The notes below the pieces were generated by a model. The model had not been told where the DNA came from and searched no databases. It saw only the letters and a list, made by a program, of their open reading frames with translations. A program made the position numbers and the translations under genes. Below, piece after piece: positions 8,112 through 18,060 of a stretch of DNA of 64,000 nucleotides (the first letter of the stretch is position 1; the number at the start of each line of letters is the position of its first letter). The stretch is from Saccharophagus degradans 2-40 (GTDB lineage Bacteria > Pseudomonadota > Gammaproteobacteria > Pseudomonadales > Cellvibrionaceae), in contig NC_007912.1 in NCBI RefSeq assembly GCF_000013665.1, forward strand, positions 434,001 to 498,000, written 5' to 3'.

Positions 8112-9956
8112 CTACTGTAAGGACTCTAGTTTTTTCAGGTCTCTTACTGCGCCTTTATCTGCGCTGGTAGCAAGTAAGGCATAAGCTTTTAATGCGCTAG
8201 ATACTTTGCGCGGGCGCGGTAGTTCGGGTTTCCAGCCTTTAGCATCTTGCTCTGCTCGACGTTTTTCTAATTCGCCATCTTCTAGCAATACGTTGATGCT
8301 GCGGTTGGGGATGTCGATAAGAATTTTATCGCCTGTTTTAACTAAGCCAATTGCACCGCCCGCTGCTGCTTCTGGCGATACGTGGCCAATAGATAAACCT
8401 GAGGTACCACCAGAGAAGCGGCCATCTGTAAGTAGCGCACAGGATTTACCAAGGCCTTTAGACTTAATGTAAGACGTTGGGTAAAGCATTTCTTGCATGC
8501 CTGGGCCGCCTTTGGGGCCTTCGTAGCGCACAATAACTACAGAGCCTGCGGTAACTTTGTCGGCAAGAATATCGGCCACGGCCTGATCTTGCGATTCTGT
8601 TACGTAGGCTGTGCCTTCAAACACTAATATACTTTCGTCTACACCTGCTGTTTTAACTACACAGCCTTGTTCCGCGATGTTACCGGTAAGTACGGCTAGG
8701 CCGCCTTCTTTGCTATAAGCGTGCTCAACAGAACGGATACAGCCATCAGCGCGATCGCCATCTAGCGACTGCCAGCGGGTAGATTGGCTGAATGCGGTTT
8801 GGGTTGGTATGCCTGCAGGGCCAGCTTTATAAAATTCAGCAACTTCTGCAGAGCCGGTTTGAGTGATATCCCACTGGGCGATTGCATCGGCCATGGTGGG
8901 TGAGTGCACGGTTGGGCAGTCTACGTTTAGTAGGTTGCCACGTGCTAGCTCGCCGAGAATAGACATAATGCCGCCTGCGCGGTGAACATCTTCTATATGG
9001 TATTTTTGCGTGTTTGGCGCAACCTTACACAGCTGCGGTACGTAGCGGCTAATGCGGTCGATATCTTCCATGGTGAAATCTAATTCCGCTTCTTGGGCAA
9101 TGGCGAGCAAGTGCAGAATGGTGTTGGTAGAACCACCCATTGCGATGTCGAGCGTAATGGCGTTTTCGAAGGCGGCTTTGTTACCAATAGAACGTGGCAA
9201 AACGTTGGCGTTTTCGCGCTCGTAGTAATCTTTACACAGGTCAACAATAAGGTGGCCTGCGCGCTCGAATAAAGCTCTGCGGTCGGAATGGGTCGCAACT
9301 ACAGTACCGTTACCTGGCAGGCTTAACCCTAACGCTTCAGTTAGGCAGTTCATCGAATTGGCGGTGAACATACCAGAGCAAGAGCCACAAGTTGGGCAAG
9401 CACTGCGCTCTATTTCTGCCACGTATTCGTCGCTTGCGCTGCTATCGGCTGCAATAACCATGGCGTCTACCAAGTCTAAGCCGTGCTCGGCCAACTTGGT
9501 TTTACCGGCTTCCATTGGCCCGCCAGATACAAATACAACAGGTATATTTAGGCGCATTGCGGCCATTAGCATTCCCGGTGTGATTTTGTCGCAGTTCGAT
9601 ATACACACCATGGCGTCGGCACAGTGGGCGTTAACCATGTATTCAACCGAGTCGGCGATAATGTCGCGGCTTGGCAAGCTGTAGAGCATGCCGTCGTGGC
9701 CCATGGCGATGCCGTCATCAACGGCAATGGTGTTGAACTCTTTCGCTACGCCGCCCGCTTTTTCTATTTCGCGCGCAACAAGCTGGCCCATGTCTTTTAA
9801 GTGAACATGACCAGGCACAAATTGGGTGAAGGAGTTAACTACGGCAATAATGGGTTTTTGAAAGTCTTCGTCTTTCATTCCAGTCGCACGCCATAGGGCG
9901 CGGGCACCCGCCATATTGCGGCCTTGGGTGGTGGTTCTAGATCGATATTGCGGCAT
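8112..9956 (-). CDS. ilvD: Dihydroxy-acid dehydratase IlvD
   Basis: Iron-sulfur enzyme of branched-chain amino acid synthesis that dehydrates dihydroxy-isovalerate and -methylvalerate to the keto acids. 614 residues from the ATG at 9956, the normal length, starting [17 protein letters not shown] like the E. coli enzyme. Cluster-binding cysteines are visible at Cys122 (SNCDK) and in CPTCGSC (about 187-193). GGAG lies six bases before this ATG; an in-frame TTG at 9968 would add MEHT and is less likely. It is a single-gene unit here; ilvE, which takes the pathway's last step, is at 45.1-46.0 kb. Confidence 0.96.
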   Translation of the reverse strand: MPQYRSRTTTQGRNMAGARALWRATGMKDEDFQKPIIAVVNSFTQFVPGHVHLKDMGQLVAREIEKAGGVAKEFNTIAVDDGIAMGHDGMLYSLPSRDIIADSVEYMVNAHCADAMVCISNCDKITPGMLMAAMRLNIPVVFVSGGPMEAGKTKLAEHGLDLVDAMVIAADSSASDEYVAEIERSACPTCGSCSGMFTANSMNCLTEALGLSLPGNGTVVATHSDRRALFERAGHLIVDLCKDYYERENANVLPRSIGNKAAFENAITLDIAMGGSTNTILHLLAIAQEAELDFTMEDIDRISRYVPQLCKVAPNTQKYHIEDVHRAGGIMSILGELARGNLLNVDCPTVHSPTMADAIAQWDITQTGSAEVAEFYKAGPAGIPTQTAFSQSTRWQSLDGDRADGCIRSVEHAYSKEGGLAVLTGNIAEQGCVVKTAGVDESILVFEGTAYVTESQDQAVADILADKVTAGSVVIVRYEGPKGGPGMQEMLYPTSYIKSKGLGKSCALLTDGRFSGGTSGLSIGHVSPEAAAGGAIGLVKTGDKILIDIPNRSINVLLEDGELEKRRAEQDAKGWKPELPRPRKVSSALKAYALLATSADKGAVRDLKKLESLQ

Positions 9957-10118
9957 GGTGTGCTCCAATTAAACGGTATTTCTATGGCGGGCGATGTTGT
10001 GCTTATCGCGCGCCTTAACGGCAAATTCTGGTTTTATATTGGGCGCAAGGATAACAGATTTTGCGTGCGGGTTCTTTCTGGTTCGTACGCCAGCAGTAGG
10101 TTTGGCAGTAAATAAAGC

Positions 10119-11801
10119 TTATTGAATCGCTTCTGGGTATAAGCGTTCTAGTTGTTTATGCAGATAAGTGTAACGTTTGTACTGTGCGTGATCTTCGTTG
10201 ATTGTGCCAATGGCGCGAATACTGCGGCGACAGATAGCGCGGTATTCGTCACGTACACCATTGTCGTCTGAATCTGCTATAGCTGTTTGAATAAGGTTTA
10301 AATGCAGGCCAATGTGTTTGGGGTAGGTGGCAAGGGCTTCGTTAAATACGCGAATGGCTTCTTCGTATGCCTTGGAATCGTAAGAAGATATACCTTCTTT
10401 GGTAAGTTTCGCGGCAACTTCTTTACCGCCGCTACTAATAGGCTCACCGGTAATTGAATCGATAATTGATAGCGCATCTGTGTTGTTTGAATGCTTGGAA
10501 GCTAGTGTTGTTAGTAGGTCCCTGGCGCCTTGCTCATCGTTCATGGCGTGCATGGTGCGCGCAAATTCTAAGCTTGTTTCTAGCGGTGGTGCGGCCAGTT
10601 CGTTGTACATTTCTTTTGCTATGGCAGCGGCATTTTGCGCCTTTTCATCTTCGCCTTGGCTAGTGAGTATTTGCGCTTCTACCATTTGTGCTTGTACGGC
10701 AACTTCGGGGCGGTCTGAGTAGCGTTTTCTGGCCCTATCTAAAAAGCTATTTGCCTGCTTAACCATCACCTTAGCCTCGGTGGAATGGTCATCTTTGGTG
10801 ACCTCAGAAACTTTGCGTGCGTAATTAAAGTAATCTTGTTCAGATTCGTGACAGGAGTTAGAGCCCCATTTAATTGCCTGTTGGTGAGATTTTAGCGAGA
10901 GTTCGTCATCGTGATTGATGTCGGCGAGCTTGGCCAATTTACGGTGCCTAAGCACAGACTTGGGTGATATTTGTGTGGCGTGCTCCGTGGCTTTTTGCGC
11001 GGCTAGGGTGTCTTTGCGTTTTAAGCTCACCTCGGCAAGCATGTCGTGGGCTTCAATATAGCGGTCGTCTTCTTCAATAATGTCTTTAAACAGCTCTTCT
11101 GCGCCATCTAGGCTCCCCATTTCTAGCAGGCTCTTACCCATGCCGAGTTTTGCCCATATGAGGGGTTTTTTGTTGAGCACGCTTTCGTAAACGGTCACAG
11201 CTTCTTTTAGCTGCTTAAGTAAAAAGTGAAGTTGGGCTTTGATTTTGAGAATATCGTGCGCGTAGCGGCTACCCCCTTTTATCATTTGATTACACTGGTC
11301 TAGCGCAGATTTGTAACTTCCTTCAGAAATACTGGTTTTAATGGGCAACAGCGCTTCGTGGCGAATAATGGCTTTGTTTAACCTTACTTTTAACGAGGCG
11401 GGGGTATAGGGCTTGGTTATGTAGTCGTCGGGTTGGCATTCGAGTGCGCCCAGTACCATTTCGCGCGATGATTCACCGGTAATCATTACAAACAGGCTGG
11501 TCATGAGTAGTACCCGCAGGTGGCGCACTTCTTCTAAAATTTGTTGGCCGTCTTTACCGCTACCTAGGTTGTAATCGCACAGTACTATGTCGTATTTGCG
11601 CTTAGTACAGTACTTAATGGCTTCTTCGCCGTTGGCGGCGGTATCTATATGGTTTACGCCAAAGGTTTTTAAGCTGCGGCTAAGGGAACCTCGAATCTCG
11701 GGGAAATCGTCGATAATTAAGCATTTTTTCTGGGCATAGATTTTTACGATATCTATTTGCTTAATATCGGCGGCGTTACTTTGGTGAAGTAATGGGTTCA
11801 T
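10119..11801 (-). CDS. Response regulator with C-terminal TPR repeats
   Basis: 560 residues. An N-terminal receiver domain (about 25-145) has the acidic pair Asp31-Asp32, the phosphoacceptor Asp76 in LCDYNLG, Thr109 and the conserved Lys131 in TKPYTP, so it should be phosphorylatable. The remaining ~400 residues are helical repeats of TPR type and contain no DNA-binding or enzymatic domain, suggesting output through protein-protein contacts. No histidine kinase gene is adjacent, so it is an orphan regulator. Its stop is 163 bases from ilvD, and the start has only a weak AGG upstream. Confidence 0.88.
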   Translation of the reverse strand: MNPLLHQSNAADIKQIDIVKIYAQKKCLIIDDFPEIRGSLSRSLKTFGVNHIDTAANGEEAIKYCTKRKYDIVLCDYNLGSGKDGQQILEEVRHLRVLLMTSLFVMITGESSREMVLGALECQPDDYITKPYTPASLKVRLNKAIIRHEALLPIKTSISEGSYKSALDQCNQMIKGGSRYAHDILKIKAQLHFLLKQLKEAVTVYESVLNKKPLIWAKLGMGKSLLEMGSLDGAEELFKDIIEEDDRYIEAHDMLAEVSLKRKDTLAAQKATEHATQISPKSVLRHRKLAKLADINHDDELSLKSHQQAIKWGSNSCHESEQDYFNYARKVSEVTKDDHSTEAKVMVKQANSFLDRARKRYSDRPEVAVQAQMVEAQILTSQGEDEKAQNAAAIAKEMYNELAAPPLETSLEFARTMHAMNDEQGARDLLTTLASKHSNNTDALSIIDSITGEPISSGGKEVAAKLTKEGISSYDSKAYEEAIRVFNEALATYPKHIGLHLNLIQTAIADSDDNGVRDEYRAICRRSIRAIGTINEDHAQYKRYTYLHKQLERLYPEAIQ

Positions 11802-11923
11802 ACCTAGCTGCGAGCCTTTGCTTTATCGTAAACCAAGGGGGCACTTCTCCCTTTTATCAGTTGTTTATAAAGTGTAGGCGACGAATGCAGATATTTCCTG
11901 TTGTGAGAACAACAGTGAGAAGC

Positions 11924-11942
11924 GGCCCCGCATTTAGGGGGC
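11924..11942 (-). terminator. Hairpin after argA, possible terminator
   Basis: GGCCCC (11924-11929) and GGGGCC (11937-11942) pair around an eight-base loop just past the argA stop. There is no T-run, so intrinsic termination is uncertain. Confidence 0.4.
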
Positions 11943-11951
11943 CATAGCCAA

Positions 11952-13271
11952 TTAGAGGTTTTTGATAAAGATTTTAGAGTTGCGGTGGTAGTTGTACAGC
12001 TCTTTGCGCTTTAACGGCAGCATATCTATATGGCCTTCCACAAAGCCTTGCTCCACGAACCAGTGCGATGTTTGAGTGGTAAGTACTAATAAGCGTTTTA
12101 GCTTGGCGCCTTCGGCTTGCTTCTCTAGGTGCGATAGCAGCTTGGCCGCGCGACCGCCGCGCTGGTAAGCGGGGTGTATGGCCACACAGGCAATTTCGGC
12201 GAAGTTCTCGTCTTCTATGGGGTACAGGGCCGAGCAGCCAATAATTAGGTTGTCTTTCTCCATAACAGTAAAGAAGTCGATTTCGGTTTCTAGGCGCTCG
12301 CGCGAGCGTTTAACCAATATGCCTTCATTTTCTAGGGGCTCAATTAGGTTAAGTATGCCCAGCACATCTTCTATGCGTGCGCGGCGTATGGTTTCGTAGC
12401 TATCGCGATACACCATGGTACCAGAGCCGTCTCGGGTAAACAGCTCTTTAAGCAGGGCGCCGTCTTCTGCGGCAGATATAACATGGGCCCTTGGTACGCC
12501 ACCGTCACAAGCTTTGTAGCAAGCGCGCAACGAAAAGTAAGTATTACTTGTATTGTTTTGGCCTTGATCCACCAAAAATTTCTCACACTTGATAAGTGTG
12601 AGTTCTCGGTAGCGACTGCCATCTTTATCGCAAATGGGGCCGTCGTCGTTATAGGCGATAAGCTTATCTGCTTGTATTGCGGTAGCAATATGAATGGCCA
12701 CATCGGCAAAAGAGAGGTTGAACACCTCGCCGGTAAACGAGTTGCCTAGAGGCGAAACCAGTGTAATAGAGCCTTCATCCAGCTGTTCGCGCACGCCTTT
12801 GGTATCTACGCTGCGCACCTTGCCGGTAAGGTGGTGGTCTATGCCATCTATTACACCTTGCGGCATAGCGGTAATAAAGTTGCCGCCTCGAATGCGAATT
12901 TTAGAGCCGTGCATGGGGGAGTTTGGCAGGCCTGAAGATAAATTTGCTTCCAAGGTAAAGCGTGTTTGGCCAACTGCTTTAAGTACGTCGGCCAAGTGTT
13001 CGCGCTCGGTAATGCGCACACCGCGATGAAATTTAGATTGCACGCCCGATGCATTAAGCTGCGCTTCAATTTGCGTGCGTGCGCCGTGCACAACCACAAG
13101 CTTAACGCCGAGGCTGTTTAGCAGGGCTATATCGCTAATGATGTTGGGGAAGTTGGGCTGATCGATACAATCGCCGGGCAACATAATGACAAAAGTTTTG
13201 CCGCGATGGGCATTGATGTAGGGCGATGAAGCTCTAAACCAATTGACGTATTGGTCGGTGTGTTCGCTCAC
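11952..13271 (-). CDS. argA: Amino-acid N-acetyltransferase (N-acetylglutamate synthase) ArgA
   Basis: First committed step of arginine synthesis: acetyl-CoA plus glutamate to N-acetylglutamate. The 439-residue length and two-part build (an amino-acid-kinase-like domain at about 20-280, and a GNAT acetyltransferase domain at about 290-439 with IHPAYQRGGRAAKLL as acetyl-CoA loop) match classic ArgA. The start is GTG with AGGAAAG just upstream. The kinase-like domain normally carries arginine feedback inhibition. argE, acting later in the pathway, is 1.6 kb away on the same strand, separated by the TetR/GST pair. Confidence 0.95.
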   Translation of the reverse strand: MSEHTDQYVNWFRASSPYINAHRGKTFVIMLPGDCIDQPNFPNIISDIALLNSLGVKLVVVHGARTQIEAQLNASGVQSKFHRGVRITEREHLADVLKAVGQTRFTLEANLSSGLPNSPMHGSKIRIRGGNFITAMPQGVIDGIDHHLTGKVRSVDTKGVREQLDEGSITLVSPLGNSFTGEVFNLSFADVAIHIATAIQADKLIAYNDDGPICDKDGSRYRELTLIKCEKFLVDQGQNNTSNTYFSLRACYKACDGGVPRAHVISAAEDGALLKELFTRDGSGTMVYRDSYETIRRARIEDVLGILNLIEPLENEGILVKRSRERLETEIDFFTVMEKDNLIIGCSALYPIEDENFAEIACVAIHPAYQRGGRAAKLLSHLEKQAEGAKLKRLLVLTTQTSHWFVEQGFVEGHIDMLPLKRKELYNYHRNSKIFIKNL

Positions 13272-13382
13272 TGGCTTTCCTAGGTAAGAGGCTTATTTAG
13301 GCGCTATTGGGCGCGCGTAAAACTATTACCTAACGATAGCAAATAAACCTAGGGTGTGAATAGGTGCCGCGCAGCCAGAGTT

Positions 13383-14021
13383 TTATTTAAGCAACGCGTT
13401 AAGCATTTTTTTAAAGCTGTCTACTTGCTGTTTAAAATCAGTCCAAGCTGGATCTATGCGGCTTACAAGTAGGGTGCCTTGCATAAGCGCAAAGTAGTGT
13501 TTACTCAGTGTTTCACCGCTAATGCCAGTCGGGCTATTAGCCGTTGCCAGTACTTCATCAAAGAGTGGTGCATAGGCTGTGCTAAACCGATTAATGGCTT
13601 GAGCGCTTATGGCGCGCAGGCTGGGAATATGGTTAAACAGTTGGTAGCTAAACGCGGCCATAAGGCAGCCATCTAAGCTTTCGTCGGCGCCGCCCTGTAC
13701 ATGGCGGCCATTAAATAGGTTTTCAAACTCGGTTAAACATATATCCAGAATTTGTCGCGGGTCGTCACTCTGTTGTGCGGCGGCGGTGCCAATTGCGTTG
13801 GCTGCTGCGGCTATACGCTCGAAGTACCTTTCCAGCAGGCGCTGGGCTAAGTCTTCTTTCGATTTGAAATGGTAAAAAAACGTGCCTTTACTTACCCCTG
13901 TTTGCGCAATTATTTTATCCACCGCTACGCCGTGGTAGCCGTTTTTAACAAACATGGCCTGCGCCACATCCATTAGCCGGTTGGGGGTTGAGCGTTTAGT
14001 GGGTGCGGGTGATGAGTTCAT
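13383..14021 (-). CDS. TetR-family transcriptional regulator
   Basis: 212 residues. The N-terminal helix-turn-helix (about 15-62; VDKIIAQTGVSKGTFFYHFKSKEDL) is typical TetR; the C-terminal ligand domain is of the larger TetR_C type. It is divergent from a glutathione-transferase gene, and a perfect 14-base palindrome lies between them 50 bases upstream of its start. It most likely represses itself and the transferase and responds to a toxic or electrophilic small molecule (inference). Confidence 0.9.
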   Translation of the reverse strand: MNSSPAPTKRSTPNRLMDVAQAMFVKNGYHGVAVDKIIAQTGVSKGTFFYHFKSKEDLAQRLLERYFERIAAAANAIGTAAAQQSDDPRQILDICLTEFENLFNGRHVQGGADESLDGCLMAAFSYQLFNHIPSLRAISAQAINRFSTAYAPLFDEVLATANSPTGISGETLSKHYFALMQGTLLVSRIDPAWTDFKQQVDSFKKMLNALLK

Positions 14022-14070
14022 TGGGCAATTGTAGCTTGAACGGTGTTGACAGGGAAAAGTTAATATTTAT

Positions 14071-14084
14071 ACTGACTAGTCAGT
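14071..14084. promoter_or_regulatory. Palindromic operator candidate for the TetR regulator
   Basis: ACTGACTAGTCAGT is a perfect 14-base palindrome in the AT-rich gap between the divergent tetR-type and GST genes, flanked by promoter-like TTTATA sequences. Size and place fit a TetR dimer operator. Confidence 0.7.
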
Positions 14085-14188
14085 TTATATTGTTTTTATA
14101 GCAATATGAGCTTTTACACGAGCGTATTGCTCACTTTTGCCAGCTTTAACGTGTTGGCTAAACCCGCCTCAAGATTAAGGACAGTGCT

Positions 14189-14866
14189 ATGAGTAACCTG
14201 CGATTACATTATTTGCCTACGTCACCCTTCTCTAAAAAAGTGCTCTACGTAGCTAAACACTATGGAATAGATGCTGAGTTGATTCAGGTAAACCCGTTTA
14301 TTCCCGAGCAGCGAGCGGCCTTGCGCAGCTTAACTGCACTGGGAAAGTTACCGGTGTTAGAGGTAGATGACAGTGTGGTAAGTGAGTCTTCACTTGTGGT
14401 GGAGGCGATAGAGCGTGCTGTGGATAAACATCAGTTTGTGCCAAAAGAGCCAAACGCATCGGCGCAGGTGCGCCACTGGGATAGAGTGCTAGATACCTAC
14501 TTAATTGCGCCGGTGTTAGAGATGTTAATCGATAACTTTCAGGGTAAGGCGCCAGCAACCGATAACCGTGCAAAAGATAAACTTTACCGCATAGCCACTA
14601 TTTACACCCAGTTAGAGCAGCAACTTAAAGCTGTAGCAGGCGAGGGTGGCGATAAACCAACTTTGTTGGGCGGCGCGATTACCTTGGCAGATATTACAGC
14701 GCTTTCAATTCTGCCTTTGGCGCACCTAGTTAAACCCCTTTCGGATTACCAATACCTGTCGGCGTATATCGAAGCGCACCAGCAAGACCCGATTTGGCAG
14801 GCTATAAACAGCGAAGCCGAGGCTTATACCCCGGCGTTTATTGAATCGGTAAGTAATGCTGCTTAG
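14189..14866 (+). CDS. Glutathione S-transferase family protein
   Basis: 225 residues with an N-terminal thioredoxin-like domain (about 1-80: LHYLPTSPFSKKVLYVAKHYG, then GKLPVLEVDD with the cis-proline of the glutathione site and ESSLVVEAIE) and a helical C-terminal domain. The active-site area reads SPFS, so a serine class enzyme is more likely than a cysteine one. A good AAGGA precedes the ATG. Divergent from a TetR regulator, it probably conjugates or reduces an electrophile whose sensing opens the promoter; substrate unknown. Confidence 0.88.
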   Translation: MSNLRLHYLPTSPFSKKVLYVAKHYGIDAELIQVNPFIPEQRAALRSLTALGKLPVLEVDDSVVSESSLVVEAIERAVDKHQFVPKEPNASAQVRHWDRVLDTYLIAPVLEMLIDNFQGKAPATDNRAKDKLYRIATIYTQLEQQLKAVAGEGGDKPTLLGGAITLADITALSILPLAHLVKPLSDYQYLSAYIEAHQQDPIWQAINSEAEAYTPAFIESVSNAA

Positions 14867-14903
14867 CTAGTTTTTGGCCCAAGTTAACCAGCTTTGGCCC
14901 CTA

Positions 14904-16067
14904 TCAAAAACAAAACTGCTCTATCAGCCCGCGCACAATATTAATGCCGGGCTGAATTTGATCGTGAGCCAAATATTCGTTGGGTTGGTGGGCGCAGTCG
15001 ATGGTGCCTGGCCCCATCACGATTGTTTCCATGCCCAAGTCTTGTAAAAACGGTGCTTCGGTGGCAAAGGCAACGCTTTCGGCTTGGTAGCCACTTAGCC
15101 TTTCTGCGGCTTTAACCAGTGCGCTATCGGCTTGCTCTTCGAATGAGGCGATGCCTGGAAACAGCGGTGTTAAACTGATAGGCGTGTGGTTTTTGTCGCC
15201 AATTGCTTGCAAGCGCTTTTCTATTTCTGCGTGTAAATCGTGGTTGCTCATGCCCGGTAGGGCGCGCAAATCAAAGTGCAGTTCGCAGGCACCGCATATT
15301 CTGTTGGGGTTGTCGCCGCCGTGAATGCAGCCGAGGTTGAGTGTAGGCACGTTAATATCAAAACCCGCATGTTGGTAGCGGCTTTGTAATTCGCTGCGAA
15401 ATAAAATTAACTCGTTAAGTACTTGGGTCATGGTGTCGAGGGCGTTGTGGCCAAGTGCTGGGTTGGATGAATGCCCCGCTAACCCTTGTACGCGCACGCT
15501 CTCCATCATAATACCTTTGTGCATGCGAATTGGTTTTAATTCCGTGGGCTCACCAATCACCGCGCAGCGCGCCTTGGGTCTGCCCAGCGCGGCCAGTGCG
15601 CGCGCGCCGCACATAGATGACTCTTCGTCGGCGGTGGCCAAAATCATTACCGGTTGCTGCAACTTATTAAGGTCTAAGCCTTCTAATGCCGCTAACACCA
15701 CAGGGAAGAAGCCTTTCATATCGGTTGTGCCCAAGCCGTAAAAGCGCTGCTCTTTTTCGGTTAGCTGGAATGGGTCCTGCTGCCAGCGGTTGGGGTCGCA
15801 GGGCACGGTATCGGTGTGCCCGCTAAGCACCAACCCGCCAGGGCCAGTGCCCCGCGTTGCCAGTAAATTGTATTTACCGGCAAAGCCTTCTACCGGCAAA
15901 ATTTCTATTTTAAAGCCCAAATCTTCAAACCATTGAGCTAATAGTTCCACCACGCTTTTATTGCTCATGTCATATTCGGCAGACGTGCAGCTAATGGATG
16001 GGGTGGCGATAAGTTGTTGCAGGCGTTGTTTAAAAACAGTGACGTCGCTAGGCGCAATATTGGGCAT
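14904..16067 (-). CDS. argE: Acetylornithine deacetylase ArgE
   Basis: Metal-dependent hydrolase of the M20 family that releases ornithine from N-acetylornithine. 387 residues. Seen in the sequence: the metal-ligand motif SGHTDTVPCD (about 81-90), the catalytic/metal segment ATADEESSMCGA (about 135), GEPTELKPIRMHKG, and the dimerisation-domain motif GHSSNPALGHNALD. It converges on the GST gene with a gap of only 37 bases. Together with argA upstream it supplies ornithine for arginine synthesis. Confidence 0.95.
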   Translation of the reverse strand: MPNIAPSDVTVFKQRLQQLIATPSISCTSAEYDMSNKSVVELLAQWFEDLGFKIEILPVEGFAGKYNLLATRGTGPGGLVLSGHTDTVPCDPNRWQQDPFQLTEKEQRFYGLGTTDMKGFFPVVLAALEGLDLNKLQQPVMILATADEESSMCGARALAALGRPKARCAVIGEPTELKPIRMHKGIMMESVRVQGLAGHSSNPALGHNALDTMTQVLNELILFRSELQSRYQHAGFDINVPTLNLGCIHGGDNPNRICGACELHFDLRALPGMSNHDLHAEIEKRLQAIGDKNHTPISLTPLFPGIASFEEQADSALVKAAERLSGYQAESVAFATEAPFLQDLGMETIVMGPGTIDCAHQPNEYLAHDQIQPGINIVRGLIEQFCF

Positions 16068-16195
16068 GGTTCACGTAGATCCTTGCAAAGTGATACGGTG
16101 TTAGAGCTTCTTAGGGAAAACCGCTACAATCGATTGAGGCTAAAGCAGCCTTCTAATCATAATCCAATTACTGAATAAAAACCCTAAGGGTTGTT

Positions 16196-17974
16196 ATGAG
16201 CGCTAAATTATCTGTCGACCGCGTATTAGATTTGCGATCCACACTGTTGGATCTTGTAACCGATGGCATTGTTAAGCAAGAAGATGCCAATGTGTTAATG
16301 GGGGCACATCGTACGCGCGAACAAACTGCCATGCACCCCTTGGTGTACCTTAGCACGCAGCAGTTGGCCGATCAGAAAAACCACGAAAAAGTTGTGGATG
16401 AAATGCGCCTCACTGCGTGGCTGGCCGATAAAGCCGAGCTGATGATTTACCACATAGACCCAATGAAAGTGCCGGTAGCGGATGTAACCGAGGTGATGTC
16501 CTACCAGTTTGCCAAGCGCCACGGCTTGCTGTGCGTAGATGTAAAAGCCGACTATGTAGTCATTGCAGTAACCCAACCATTTGCCAACGAGTGGATAGAG
16601 CAGTTGCAGCAGCTAGTGCGCCGCGATATCCGCCGCGTTATTGCCTTGCCCTCGGATGTCGAGCGTTATCGGGTAGAGTTTTATTCGTTGGCGCGCTCTA
16701 TATCGGGCGCTCAAACCGGTGCCAGCCAAGGTCGCGGCAGCGGCATTGCCAATTTTGAGCATTTGTTGGAGCTGGGCACACTCAAAGACCCAGAAGCTAA
16801 CGATCAGCACATTGTGAATATTGTAGATTGGCTACTGCAATACGCGTTTGATCAGCGCGCCAGCGATATTCATATTGAGCCGCGCCGCGAAATAACCCGC
16901 ATGCGTTTTCGCATAGACGGGGTGCTGCACAATATTTACGAATTCCCTGCCTCGGTGGCAACGGCGATTGTGAGTCGTATTAAAATTCTTAGCCGCATGA
17001 ATGTGGCCGAAAAGCGCAAGCCGCAAGATGGCCGAATTAAAACCAAGCGCCCAGATGGCAGCGAAGCCGAGTTGCGGCTATCTACCATGCCTACCGCGTT
17101 TGGCGAAAAATTGGTTATGCGTATTTTCGACCCAGAAGTATTGCTGCGCAGCTTTGAAGACTTGGGCCTAGGGGGCGACGACTACAAACGCTGGTCTGAA
17201 ATGATTAATAAGCCGCACGGCATTGTGCTGGTAACTGGGCCTACCGGCTCGGGTAAAACCACCACGTTATATTCATCGTTGCGTCAGTTGGCAACCGACG
17301 AAGTGAATGTGTCTACCATTGAAGACCCAATAGAAATGGTGGAGGACGCGTTTAATCAAACGCAAGTGCAGCACAATATAGGTTTAGATTTTGCTGCGGG
17401 CATTCGCACACTTATGCGACAAGACCCCGACATAATTATGGTAGGTGAGATTCGCGATTTAGAAACCGCGCAAATGGCTGTTCAGGCTGCGCTCACCGGC
17501 CACTTGGTAATATCCACATTGCACACCAACGACGCGCCAACGGCCATGACGCGACTGCTAGATTTAGGCGTGCCGAGTTATTTGTTGCGCGCCACATTAA
17601 TTGGCGTAATGGCGCAGCGCTTAGTGCGCACGCTGTGCCCGCATTGCAAAAAAGAATCGACCATTTCCAACGAAGATTGGGAAGGCATGGTTAAACCTTG
17701 GAAAGTCGCCAAGCCCACTAAAACGTTTGAGCCAGAAGGCTGTTTAGAGTGCCGCAATACCGGCTACCTTGGCCGCCAAGGCATTTACGAAATATTGGGT
17801 ATGTCGGAATCGGTGCAGCAATTGGTAGGAGATCATTGCGATCTTGCCATATTGCGCCAGCAAGCTATGCGCGAAGGCATGCGCACACTGCGGCTTTCGG
17901 GCGCGCAAAAAGTTGCGCAGGGCATGACAACCGTGGCAGAAGTACTGCGCGTAGCACCACCGCCGGAAAAATAA
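16196..17974 (+). CDS. GspE/PilB-family secretion or pilus ATPase (orphan)
   Basis: 592 residues. An N-terminal MshEN-like/GspE N domain (about 1-190) precedes the AAA-type ATPase: Walker A GPTGSGKTTTLYSSL at about 348-362, Asp-box and Walker B (RQDPDIIMVGEIRD), His box (STLHTNDAP), and the C-terminal zinc tetracysteine CPHC...CLEC. All catalytic motifs are intact. Such ATPases extend type IV pili or drive type II secretion, but no other pilus or secretion gene is nearby, so the machine it serves cannot be named. RBS AAGGG lies just before the ATG. Confidence 0.9.
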   Translation: MSAKLSVDRVLDLRSTLLDLVTDGIVKQEDANVLMGAHRTREQTAMHPLVYLSTQQLADQKNHEKVVDEMRLTAWLADKAELMIYHIDPMKVPVADVTEVMSYQFAKRHGLLCVDVKADYVVIAVTQPFANEWIEQLQQLVRRDIRRVIALPSDVERYRVEFYSLARSISGAQTGASQGRGSGIANFEHLLELGTLKDPEANDQHIVNIVDWLLQYAFDQRASDIHIEPRREITRMRFRIDGVLHNIYEFPASVATAIVSRIKILSRMNVAEKRKPQDGRIKTKRPDGSEAELRLSTMPTAFGEKLVMRIFDPEVLLRSFEDLGLGGDDYKRWSEMINKPHGIVLVTGPTGSGKTTTLYSSLRQLATDEVNVSTIEDPIEMVEDAFNQTQVQHNIGLDFAAGIRTLMRQDPDIIMVGEIRDLETAQMAVQAALTGHLVISTLHTNDAPTAMTRLLDLGVPSYLLRATLIGVMAQRLVRTLCPHCKKESTISNEDWEGMVKPWKVAKPTKTFEPEGCLECRNTGYLGRQGIYEILGMSESVQQLVGDHCDLAILRQQAMREGMRTLRLSGAQKVAQGMTTVAEVLRVAPPPEK

Positions 17975-18060
17975 ATTGCGAAACAGGTCGGTAATTAAAC
18001 CGGAATAATGGTCGGATTAATGCTTGGATTAATATTTGAGATAATAAAAAGGTAAGTAAC

